Shown: one piece after another, positions 35,768-41,815 of the stretch
Layout: each line of letters opens with the position of its first letter
Numbering within the stretch: the stretch's first letter is position 1
Origin: an uncultured Robiginitomaculum sp.
GTDB lineage: Bacteria; Pseudomonadota; Alphaproteobacteria; Caulobacterales; Maricaulaceae
Assembly (NCBI GenBank): GCA_938010385.1
Contig: CALLVD010000013.1
Coordinates: 1 to 41,815, forward strand
Direction of reading: 5' to 3'
DNA length: 41,815 nt
Translations under genes and position numbers: made by a program
The notes under the pieces: model-generated
The model's input: the letters and a program-made list of their open reading frames with translations, nothing else
Told to the model about the DNA's origin: nothing
Databases searched by the model: none

Positions 35768-35850
35768 TGGTGGAGCCGCCGGGTACCGCCCCCGGGTCCG
35801 AACCGCTTATTACAAGCGCGTTTATCATCATAGCTGATTGCTCAGCCCTT
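35768..35850 (-). ncRNA. ssrA: tmRNA acceptor piece (permuted ssrA gene)
   Basis: On the minus strand this piece ends CGGCTCCACCA with the encoded CCA at 35770-35768. A 5-bp T-stem (CCGGG/CCCGG) lies just before the acceptor strand, with a 7-base loop GGCGGTA in place of the usual TTCRANY. In this permuted arrangement the acceptor piece precedes the coding piece in the precursor, as known for alphaproteobacteria such as Caulobacter. The 5' end near 35850 is an estimate. Confidence 0.85.
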
Positions 35851-35993
35851 TAAACATAGGGCGGGCGAGTTGTAATTGAAAGAGCCGTTATGCGCTTATT
35901 TTCAGTGCAGCCCTGTTACCCTGTTATACGTCACATTACCCTCAATCACTGACATATGACGAGTTTAATAATTGGGCCGAAGCGATTGAAAAT

Positions 35994-36101
35994 ATGAATG
36001 AAATTGGGGCGCATACGCGGTTTTATCTCGGCGGCGATACTTTGCTTGTGCTCAATACGGCGATTGAGGACATTACATTTGATATCGGCGCGGCCGCCTA
36101 G
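35994..36101 (+). CDS. possible small gene or gene remnant
   Basis: A 35-residue frame from ATG 35994 (MNEIGAHTRFYLGGDTLLVL and on to the stop) has codon use like nearby genes. The frame stays open back to 35880 with gene-like residues (YDEFNNWAEAIEN) but no usual start. Its TAG shares CTAG with the stop of the convergent EF-hand gene, as for other convergent pairs here. There is no ribosome site, and it overlaps the probable ssrA promoter region. It may be a truncated gene or chance. Confidence 0.35.
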   Translation: MNEIGAHTRFYLGGDTLLVLNTAIEDITFDIGAAA

Positions 36102-36658
36102 TTTCGGCGTTGACGCTCTGTGCCGGGGCGGCGTTCGTCATATTGGCGATTGCTGCTGCGGCGCGCCTCTTTGCGCACTATGCGCGGCGCGGCGATATAG
36201 ACCAGTTCCTCTCGGGTGAGGCGTCCGTCTTTATCCTCGTCCATTTCCGTAAAGCTAAGCGTCAAACGGTTTTTAAATTCATCAGCCGAGACTTGGTTGT
36301 CCAGATTGCTGTCAAAGGAGAGCCGTGTGGGGTAAGCCTCTCTTGAGCCGAGGGTTTGCAGCGCCCAATCTTCAATTTTGAACGCGCCGACCTTGCCGGT
36401 CACAGACGGTTTTAGGGCGCGCCAATCGGCGTCAATGCCGGCAGCCAATTCTGCGGCAGATACGCTTTTGTCGCGATTTGCGTCCAATCCGGCAAAAAAC
36501 AGCGCAATCGGGCGGGCCTGAACCGTGCCTCTGATTTCGGCAGGGCCGCGATCTTTATCGCTGCCAAGGTCTTCTGCCGGCGTGCCTAATTGAGCGTGAG
36601 CGAGCGGCGCCAACGCCAATATACACAGTGCAGAAATCAATTTTACTTTGCCGGTCAT
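36098..36658 (-). CDS. exported EF-hand calcium-binding protein
   Basis: A 186-residue protein with a signal peptide (ending PLAHAQ, about residue 23) and three EF-hand loops: DANRDKSVSAAE, DSNLDNQVSADE and DEDKDGRLTREE. A basic Arg-rich tail follows. Calcium binding in the periplasm or outside the cell is likely; the target is unknown. ATG 36658 follows AGGA and gives a proper signal peptide; an in-frame ATG 30 bases earlier is less likely. Confidence 0.85.
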   Translation of the reverse strand: MTGKVKLISALCILALAPLAHAQLGTPAEDLGSDKDRGPAEIRGTVQARPIALFFAGLDANRDKSVSAAELAAGIDADWRALKPSVTGKVGAFKIEDWALQTLGSREAYPTRLSFDSNLDNQVSADEFKNRLTLSFTEMDEDKDGRLTREELVYIAAPRIVRKEARRSSNRQYDERRPGTERQRRN

Positions 36659-36739
36659 GTGCTCATCCTGTTTTGTTGTCTCAGCCATAGCATATGCGGG
36701 GGCGCTTGCCGGTTAAATTTACATAATGATTACACCTTC

Positions 36740-36770
36740 AAAAAAAGCCGGCGCAGAGACGGCGCCGGCC
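36740..36770 (-). terminator. intrinsic terminator of the DUF2853 gene
   Basis: On the minus strand an 8-bp perfect stem (36769-36762 with 36754-36747) is followed by seven T residues (36746-36740), 23 bases past the stop of the DUF2853 gene. Confidence 0.87.
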
Positions 36771-36792
36771 AATTATAACAAGGTCGCAAAGT

Positions 36793-37107
36793 CTAAAGAT
36801 TGTTCAGGCAGCCTGCATTTTTTGCCACCAGATAATAGAACGTCACGCGTTGCTTATTGCGATCCGCTTTCATTTCTTCGCAAACGTCATCGACGAGCCG
36901 GGCCGTGTCGCCGGACAGGCCCAGTTTCTTTTCGCACCATGACGCAATCACGCGATCTTTTTCCGTTTGGTCAGAACACGACACCAGGGACGAATCCTTA
37001 TTTAATAGGGCAACGCCAAGGTGATTGACGATTTTTTGAACAATTGCCTCCGGTGCGCCCGCATCATAGCGTTTCACGTCATCCATATAGTCAGCAGCTT
37101 TTGCCAT
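36793..37107 (-). CDS. DUF2853 family protein
   Basis: The 104-residue product matches DUF2853: YDAGAPEAIVQKIVNHLGVAL, then a segment with KKLGLSGDTARLVDDVCEEM. It is a small, probably cytoplasmic helical protein of unknown role, widespread in proteobacteria. ATG 37107 follows AAGGAAA. It has its own terminator and is divergent from the deacetylase gene. Confidence 0.82.
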   Translation of the reverse strand: MAKAADYMDDVKRYDAGAPEAIVQKIVNHLGVALLNKDSSLVSCSDQTEKDRVIASWCEKKLGLSGDTARLVDDVCEEMKADRNKQRVTFYYLVAKNAGCLNNL

Positions 37108-37211
37108 GATAATTTCCTTCATAATTCGTTTAAAGCGATTGTAACTCTAAAAACACGCGAAATGTATGACAAGGCCGCTTCTATAAAAAGTCGGATATGT
37201 TAGGCTGTGGC

Positions 37212-38303
37212 ATGACGTTAGACCGAACCCTGCATTGGCTTGAAAAACTCGTGGCCTTCGATACCCGCAACGGGATTGGTGATGAGAGGCCCTGCGCGCA
37301 GTTTTTAAAAACGGCATTGGCAGCGCATGCACCTGATTCGCTTATATTCGAGACCGTGCTGCGGTCGCGCGGGCGCTCTGACGGGGCTTATGTTTTGGCA
37401 AGTTGGGGCAAGCCGCAAGTCTTGCTGAATGTGCATTTGGATACAGTGCCGAGCGGCGAGGGCTGGACGTCCGACCCGCATACACTTGCAGACACCGGCG
37501 ATCGCGTCGTGGGTCTGGGAACCTCTGATATTAAAGGCGCTATGGCCTGTATTTTGGCGGCTATGGAGCAGGGCAAGCCTGATAATGTTGCCGTGCTGTT
37601 TTCCGGTGACGAAGAAGCCGGCAGCGAAGTTATGGAAGCTATCGTCGCGCGCGGACATATGAGCGCCGCGCCGCGCGCCATTATTTGCGAGCCGACCGGG
37701 TGCGAAGTCGGGCAGCGCCATCGCGGATTTATGGCTTATATGGCGCGCTATACCGGCCCGGGGGGACACAGTTCCTTATCCGACACAGTCGCTGCCCCCG
37801 TTTTATCCGCAGCGCGTCTGGCCTTAGCTTTGGGGGACTACGGCAAAGCCAATCTTGATGCCGGCAATGGCAGCTATATCGGGCTATGCGTTAATGTCGG
37901 CATGATTGACAGTGACGGCGCGCATAATGTTATCCCGACCCGGGCCGAGCTTCGCGTCTCTTTGCGCCCGCCGCCCGGCGATGATATTGCGGCGCGCGAG
38001 ACGGATCTGGCGCGGATATTTAAAAATCATGCGCCGGATGAGCTGTCTTGCATGGCCGTGCATCCGCCGTTGCAAACGCGTGATCTGTCAGGCTTTGCTC
38101 CATATTTCAGCGGTCAGGAAACCCGGCCGATTGATTTGCCATATTGGACCGAGGCCGCCATGTTATCGGCGGCCGGCGTTGACTGCGTTGTTTACGGTCC
38201 GGGGGATGTTGAACAGGCGCACCGGCCCAATGAGTTTGTGACCAAGGCGCAGCTTGAAACAGCATCAAAAGTATATGCCAAAGCGCTGTTTAATAACGGT
38301 TGA
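37212..38303 (+). CDS. M20 deacetylase, N-acetylornithine/N-acetylcitrulline type
   Basis: The 363-residue metallohydrolase resembles Xanthomonas acetylcitrulline deacetylase more than classical ArgE: LVAFDTRNG, LLNVHLDTVPSGEGWTSDPH, GLGTSDIKGAMACILAA, LFSGDEEAGSE and WTEAAMLSAAGVDCVVYGPG. Metal ligands are expected at His75, Asp106, Glu135 and a C-terminal His in EQAHRPNEF. It releases acetate from an acetylated arginine precursor. It stands before an N-acetylglutamate synthase gene, which supports a role in arginine synthesis. Acetylornithine and acetylcitrulline cannot be told apart by eye. Confidence 0.87.
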   Translation: MTLDRTLHWLEKLVAFDTRNGIGDERPCAQFLKTALAAHAPDSLIFETVLRSRGRSDGAYVLASWGKPQVLLNVHLDTVPSGEGWTSDPHTLADTGDRVVGLGTSDIKGAMACILAAMEQGKPDNVAVLFSGDEEAGSEVMEAIVARGHMSAAPRAIICEPTGCEVGQRHRGFMAYMARYTGPGGHSSLSDTVAAPVLSAARLALALGDYGKANLDAGNGSYIGLCVNVGMIDSDGAHNVIPTRAELRVSLRPPPGDDIAARETDLARIFKNHAPDELSCMAVHPPLQTRDLSGFAPYFSGQETRPIDLPYWTEAAMLSAAGVDCVVYGPGDVEQAHRPNEFVTKAQLETASKVYAKALFNNG

Positions 38304-38374
38304 GCGCTTGACATGACGGGCATCAGGCAGGAAAGCAATAACAGGCTTAAGGGGCGAGCAACAGGAACCCGAAT

Positions 38375-39508
38375 ATGAGCGTCCGAGATACAGTTCTGCG
38401 CAGTCTGTCCGCGATTGGGCGCGACGATGAAGCGGCCTTTTACGCCAATGTTTTTCAGTCGCAGGATCCGGAACGGTTTGCGCTGATAGTCTTGGACCCG
38501 CGCTGCCTTAAAAATCCGCTGCTTGAGGCTTTGATTAGCGACCTTCGTATTTTATCCGATTTGCAATTAACGCCGGTTCTTGTGGTCGGCGCGCTCGATG
38601 ATGATCGCACCAGTGTAAAGTTTCAATCCCAGCGCCTTTACAAAGAGCTGGACCATGTCGGTATCAAGACTGTTAAGCTGAATACCGCGTCATACGGCCT
38701 GATGGCTGATATTAAAAACCAAGCCTCGCGCGGCGGCATGGCCGTGCTGGAAATGACAGAGACCGCCGCCGGCAAGGTCAGACTGCCGGAATTGGTTGAG
38801 AAACTGCGGCCCGGCAAAGTGATATTTCTGCAACCCTCAGGGGGATTGCGCCGCGGCGGACGCAGGCTGCCCGTTGTGAAAATCGGCGAGCGCGGTATCG
38901 AAGGGGATATTGACGACATGAGTCCGGGGCAGGGCCGCTTCATTGATATCGCCGGTGAATTGGCGATGAGGCCGGAGAATTCTGCCGGTTATATCATCGC
39001 CTCACCGCTGAACCTTTTGCAAGAGCTGTTCACCGTGAAAGGTTCGGGCACGCTGATGCGCCGGGCTGCTAAGGTCTATCATATGCAGACCTATAAAGAC
39101 ATGAACCTGAAGCAAATGCGCAGCTCGATTGAAGAAGCTTTCGGTAAGCCGCTTGCGCCCGATTTTTTTAAACAGCCCATGAGCCATGCTTTTGTCGAGC
39201 ACAGCTATCGCGGCGGGGCGATTGTCACGTCATTGGCGGGGCTGCCTTATCTGTCTAAATTCTGGGTCGTGCAGTTAGCCCAAGGTGAGGGGATTGGCCG
39301 CGACATTTGGGATGCGTTAACGGAAACTGTGCCGGCCTTTTTCTGGCGCTCGCGCATGGGTAATCCTTTTAATGACTGGTATATGAAGGCCTGTCATGGC
39401 ATGCAGGTTTCAGGTGAGTGGCGCGTTTTTTGGCGAGGATTGGATGCCCCGGAAATTCCGGGCGCAATTATCGCAGCGGCGGCCGCGCCGCATGACTTTA
39501 AATACTGA
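38375..39508 (+). CDS. N-acetylglutamate synthase with degenerate amino-acid-kinase domain
   Basis: The 377-residue product has the layout of bifunctional NAGS-kinase proteins: an amino-acid-kinase-like domain (about 1-225) and a vertebrate-type GNAT domain (about 230-360, with SYRGGAIVTSLAGLPYLSKF, AQGEGIGRDIWDAL, FFWRSRMGNPFNDWYMK and EWRVFWRGL). The kinase Lys-Gly-Gly loop is replaced by IVLDPRCL (38-45), and the usual HGGGPQ-type loop by VVGALDD (70-76). Kinase activity is therefore unlikely, while acetyl transfer to glutamate remains plausible. A separate NAG kinase should exist elsewhere. AGGAA precedes the ATG. Confidence 0.85.
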   Translation: MSVRDTVLRSLSAIGRDDEAAFYANVFQSQDPERFALIVLDPRCLKNPLLEALISDLRILSDLQLTPVLVVGALDDDRTSVKFQSQRLYKELDHVGIKTVKLNTASYGLMADIKNQASRGGMAVLEMTETAAGKVRLPELVEKLRPGKVIFLQPSGGLRRGGRRLPVVKIGERGIEGDIDDMSPGQGRFIDIAGELAMRPENSAGYIIASPLNLLQELFTVKGSGTLMRRAAKVYHMQTYKDMNLKQMRSSIEEAFGKPLAPDFFKQPMSHAFVEHSYRGGAIVTSLAGLPYLSKFWVVQLAQGEGIGRDIWDALTETVPAFFWRSRMGNPFNDWYMKACHGMQVSGEWRVFWRGLDAPEIPGAIIAAAAAPHDFKY

Positions 39509-39519
39509 GATACGCGCAT

Positions 39520-40638
39520 ATGACCCAAATTTCAAAAGACTTTGACGGCGGCAATATCGAAGTCATTGACAGCTCTGATTGCGATAATATTCGTTTGAAT
39601 ATTGAGCCGGATAATAAGTCTGATTTTTATCAGTGGTTTTATTTTCGCGTTGACGGGGTGAAAGATACGCCGCTGACCCTGCATTTGGAAAACGCCGGCG
39701 GCGCAGCATTTACAAAAGGGTGGGAAGATTACAGCGCATGCGCCTCCTACGATAATGAGACATGGTTTCGGGTAAAGACGGTTTATGAAGACGGGACTTT
39801 GTCTATATTGCATACGCCGTCCCATGACGCGGTTTATTATGCCTATTTTGCGCCTTATCCGATGGCGCGACATCATGATTTAATCGAAGTTTACGCCAAT
39901 ATGGACGGCGTCGAGCACAGCGTATTGGGGCAGACTTTAGATGGGCAGGACCTTGACTTGCTGCATGTTCCCGGCGGCGAGAAGGTCATCTGGGTCGATG
40001 CGCGCCAACATCCCGGCGAGACGATGGCGCAATGGTGGATGGAAGGCTTTTTAGAACGCTTGACCGACTCGGATGATGCGGACGCGGCCGCCCTGCGCAG
40101 TAAAGCGAGCTTTTACATCGTGCCCAATATGAACCCGGACGGGGGCGTGCGGGGCAATTTGCGCACCAATGCGGCCGGCGCGAACTTAAACCGTGAATGG
40201 GGCGTGGCCACGCCCGAGCGCAGCCCGGAAGTTTTTCTGGTCATGGCCAAGATGAAAGAGACCGGCGTTGATTTATCCTTGGACGTTCACGGCGACGAAG
40301 CCTTGCCGTATAATTTTATTGCCGGCGCCGAAGGCGTGCCCGCCTTCAGCCCCGCCGATCAGGCCAAGCTGGATAAGTTTCTGGCGGCCTACAAAGCCGC
40401 CACGCCGGCGTTCCAAACGGAGTTTGGCTATCCCGTCACCGCGCCCGGCAAAGCTAATTTAACTTATGCGACTACATGGACGGCCCACACATTTGGCTGC
40501 CTCGCCATGACGCTTGAAATGCCGTTTAAGGACGACGCCAATCATCCGGAGCCGCTGACCGGCTGGTCGCCGGAGCGCGCGGCGCAGCTCGGCTATGATG
40601 TTATCCCCGCAATGCTCGCCACAGTCGATGATCTGTAA
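39520..40638 (+). CDS. M14-type cytosolic carboxypeptidase-like protein
   Basis: A 372-residue zinc carboxypeptidase of the cytosolic (CCP/AGBL-like) M14 group. It has an N-terminal beta domain (about 10-120, DFYQWFYFRVDG) and a catalytic domain with the zinc ligands His164 and Glu167 (RQHPGE) and His257 (DVHGDE). Arg225 lies in ANLNREWG, and the catalytic Glu333 in MTLEMPFKD. There is no signal peptide, so it acts in the cytoplasm, removing C-terminal residues from an unknown peptide. It starts 11 bases after the NAGS gene. Confidence 0.9.
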   Translation: MTQISKDFDGGNIEVIDSSDCDNIRLNIEPDNKSDFYQWFYFRVDGVKDTPLTLHLENAGGAAFTKGWEDYSACASYDNETWFRVKTVYEDGTLSILHTPSHDAVYYAYFAPYPMARHHDLIEVYANMDGVEHSVLGQTLDGQDLDLLHVPGGEKVIWVDARQHPGETMAQWWMEGFLERLTDSDDADAAALRSKASFYIVPNMNPDGGVRGNLRTNAAGANLNREWGVATPERSPEVFLVMAKMKETGVDLSLDVHGDEALPYNFIAGAEGVPAFSPADQAKLDKFLAAYKAATPAFQTEFGYPVTAPGKANLTYATTWTAHTFGCLAMTLEMPFKDDANHPEPLTGWSPERAAQLGYDVIPAMLATVDDL

Positions 40639-40640
40639 AA

Positions 40641-40663
40641 AGCCCCGATAAACGTTCGGGACT
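40641..40663. terminator. bidirectional intrinsic terminator
   Basis: An 8-bp stem with one G-T pair (40641-40648 with 40656-40663) and a 7-base loop. It is flanked on the left by an A-run (a T-run for the minus-strand gene at 40689-41138) and on the right by CTAAATTTT for the plus-strand M14 gene. Confidence 0.75.
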
Positions 40664-40688
40664 TCTAAATTTTACGACTCTGAAAGCT

Positions 40689-41138
40689 TCAACGGCGCTG
40701 CATTCGCGGCGCAGGACGGTCCCGTCTGCGTTCAGAAAGGTTTTCCTTATTGGCCATGGCTGAATCCCCCAAGTCTAAGACAAATGGTTTTCCGCGATTT
40801 GAGCCGATTTCCCGAAAATTAATTTTACCGACGCGTTCATAAGCAATCGTGAAGTCGCCGGGCTTTTCATACAGATAACAATTAGCGTGATAGACGGCCT
40901 CAGAGATGCTTTGCATGTACGGGTTCGTTTGCGGTGTTGCATCTACCCGTTTCAAATATATAGTCTGAGGCTCGCCATAAAGTCTATACCAGTGGTGCAT
41001 TTGATAACGCTCATCTTTTTCGCATTTTTTGATGACATCCGGCGGCGGTATAGCGGCGGCAGGCTGGCTGAATGCAAGCGCGGCGGTTAATGCGAGGGTG
41101 CACGACGCAGCGAATTTCTTTACGTGTATAGTCAACAT
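40689..41138 (-). CDS. unknown exported protein
   Basis: I do not recognise this 149-residue protein. It has a signal peptide (MLTIHVKKFAASCTLALTAA, cleaved after PAAA near residue 29). Two cysteines (KKCEKDE and HANCYLY) may form a disulphide. A Tyr-rich middle (YQMHHWYRLYGEPQTIYL) and an Arg-rich tail follow. A clear AAGGAG ribosome site precedes the ATG. It is probably periplasmic and small enough to be a cofactor or inhibitor; there is no evidence for either. Confidence 0.72.
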   Translation of the reverse strand: MLTIHVKKFAASCTLALTAALAFSQPAAAIPPPDVIKKCEKDERYQMHHWYRLYGEPQTIYLKRVDATPQTNPYMQSISEAVYHANCYLYEKPGDFTIAYERVGKINFREIGSNRGKPFVLDLGDSAMANKENLSERRRDRPAPRMQRR

Positions 41139-41318
41139 GGTTTGTCTCCTTTATTTGGCAGCAACATGCTGCATGAGACCACCCATAGGCGCATTTGGCG
41201 GACGCCGGCGTGACGCCGATCACACACCTTTATTTGCGAAGTGAATACATGTTCGCCAAATTGTGTGTAAGTAAACGCAAGTTGTGGGAATTGTGCGCGA
41301 ATCGGCTAGGGTAGGGCC

Positions 41319-41815
41319 ATGCAACAATATCTCGATCTTTTGACCCGCGTTATGGAGCAGGGCGTTGACCGCCCCGACCGCACCGGCACCGGAACGCGCG
41401 GCGTGTTCGGCCATCAAATGCGCTTTAATCTGGCCGACGGCTTTCCCATGGTCACGACGAAAAAGCTGCACTTAAAATCCATCATTCATGAGCTGATTTG
41501 GTTTTTGGCCGGCGATACGAACATCAAATATTTGCAAGACAACAAAGTCCGCATTTGGGATGAATGGGCGGATGAGAACGGCGATCTGGGCCCGGTTTAT
41601 GGGAAACAATGGCGCCGATGGGAAGGTCCGGCCAATGAAGATGGAACAAGGGCTGTGATTGACCAAGTCGCCAAAATGATTGAGGCGATTAAGGTCAATC
41701 CATATTCGCGTCGCCACATCGTCTCGGCGTGGAACCCGGCCGATGTCGATGATATGGCCCTGCCGCCCTGTCATTGCCTGTTCCAATTCTTCGTCTCGCC
41801 TGACCCGGCCGGCGG
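41319..41815 (+). CDS. thyA: thymidylate synthase (5' part, runs off the window)
   Basis: ThyA makes dTMP from dUMP with methylenetetrahydrofolate. The visible 165 codons begin [20 protein letters not shown] and contain [59 protein letters not shown] and the active-site segment [10 protein letters not shown] (nucleophile Cys in PPCHC). The reading frame is open to the last base, so the 3' end lies outside. GTAGGG precedes the ATG. dfrA/folA often follows. Confidence 0.97.
   Translation, partial: MQQYLDLLTRVMEQGVDRPDRTGTGTRGVFGHQMRFNLADGFPMVTTKKLHLKSIIHELIWFLAGDTNIKYLQDNKVRIWDEWADENGDLGPVYGKQWRRWEGPANEDGTRAVIDQVAKMIEAIKVNPYSRRHIVSAWNPADVDDMALPPCHCLFQFFVSPDPAG

Noticed and set aside
35740-35850. 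Possible ordinary tRNA gene because of the CCA end and T-stem
   Set aside because: No D-arm or anticodon arm in the right place; the linked tag frame shows it is the tmRNA acceptor piece.
38308-38313. TTGACA hexamer before the N-acetylglutamate synthase gene
   Set aside because: No acceptable -10 element at 16-18 bases; chance match is likely.
41193-41268. Inverted repeats in the thyA upstream region (ATTTGGCG/CGCCAAAT and CACACA/TGTGTG)
   Set aside because: Short, interleaved and about 50 bases apart; no T-run or known operator pattern, so no function can be supported.

Overview
The window is a chromosomal core-gene segment of an alphaproteobacterium with moderate GC. Three things point there: the permuted two-piece tmRNA gene, the LexA operator of the GTTC-N7-GTTC type, and the conserved blocks surE-pcm, yajC-secD-secF, rpsB-tsf-pyrH-frr-uppS-cdsA-dxr-rseP-bamA-skp-lpxD-fabZ-lpxA-lpxI-lpxB and gltA/gltX/comEC/lexA. 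The arginine genes near the right end (a vertebrate-type N-acetylglutamate synthase next to an acetylcitrulline-type deacetylase) suggest the Maricaulis/Hyphomonas/Parvularcula side of the class. That placement is inference only.

Layout. 1-2310: surE, pcm and a LysM protein at the usual nlpD position. 2441-5437: the Sec accessory operon yajC-secD-secF. 5434-6407 (minus): a compact nickel superoxide dismutase operon (small His-rich membrane protein, sodN, sodX) lying between secF and a squalene/phytoene-synthase-like gene. 7462-22248: a long plus-strand run for translation (rpsB, tsf, frr), UMP kinase, isoprenoid and phospholipid synthesis, outer-membrane assembly (rseP, bamA, skp) and lipid A synthesis (lpxD, fabZ, lpxA, lpxI, lpxB). 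22238-27886: gltA and gltX (minus), comEC (plus), lexA (minus). 27989-35301: a MoxR ATPase (minus), dksA and an S9 peptidase lipoprotein (plus), then a tight minus-strand four-gene operon (TerB/DUF533 protein, unknown exported protein, Kazal lipoprotein, CoxE-like VWA protein). About 35500-35850 (minus): ssrA, missed by protein-based gene calling, with its tag reading frame and a partly duplicated 3' module. 36098-37107 (minus): an EF-hand exported protein and a DUF2853 protein. 37212-40638: acetylornithine/acetylcitrulline deacetylase, N-acetylglutamate synthase with a decayed kinase domain, and an M14 carboxypeptidase. 40689-41138 (minus): an unknown exported protein. 41319-end: the 5' part of thyA.

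Most genes are core. The accessory signals are the Ni-SOD cassette with its small His-rich protein, the VWA/Kazal/DUF533 operon whose likely MoxR partner sits apart, the arginine genes, and the tmRNA with repeated 3' modules. At two convergent junctions (secF/sodX and lpxB/gltA) a strong intrinsic terminator lies inside the coding sequence of the opposing gene. No CRISPR array, insertion sequence, prophage or tRNA gene was seen. Reading by eye found no multi-gene system that I would call wholly new; the best leads are the small Ni-SOD partner, the tmRNA architecture and the four-gene operon.
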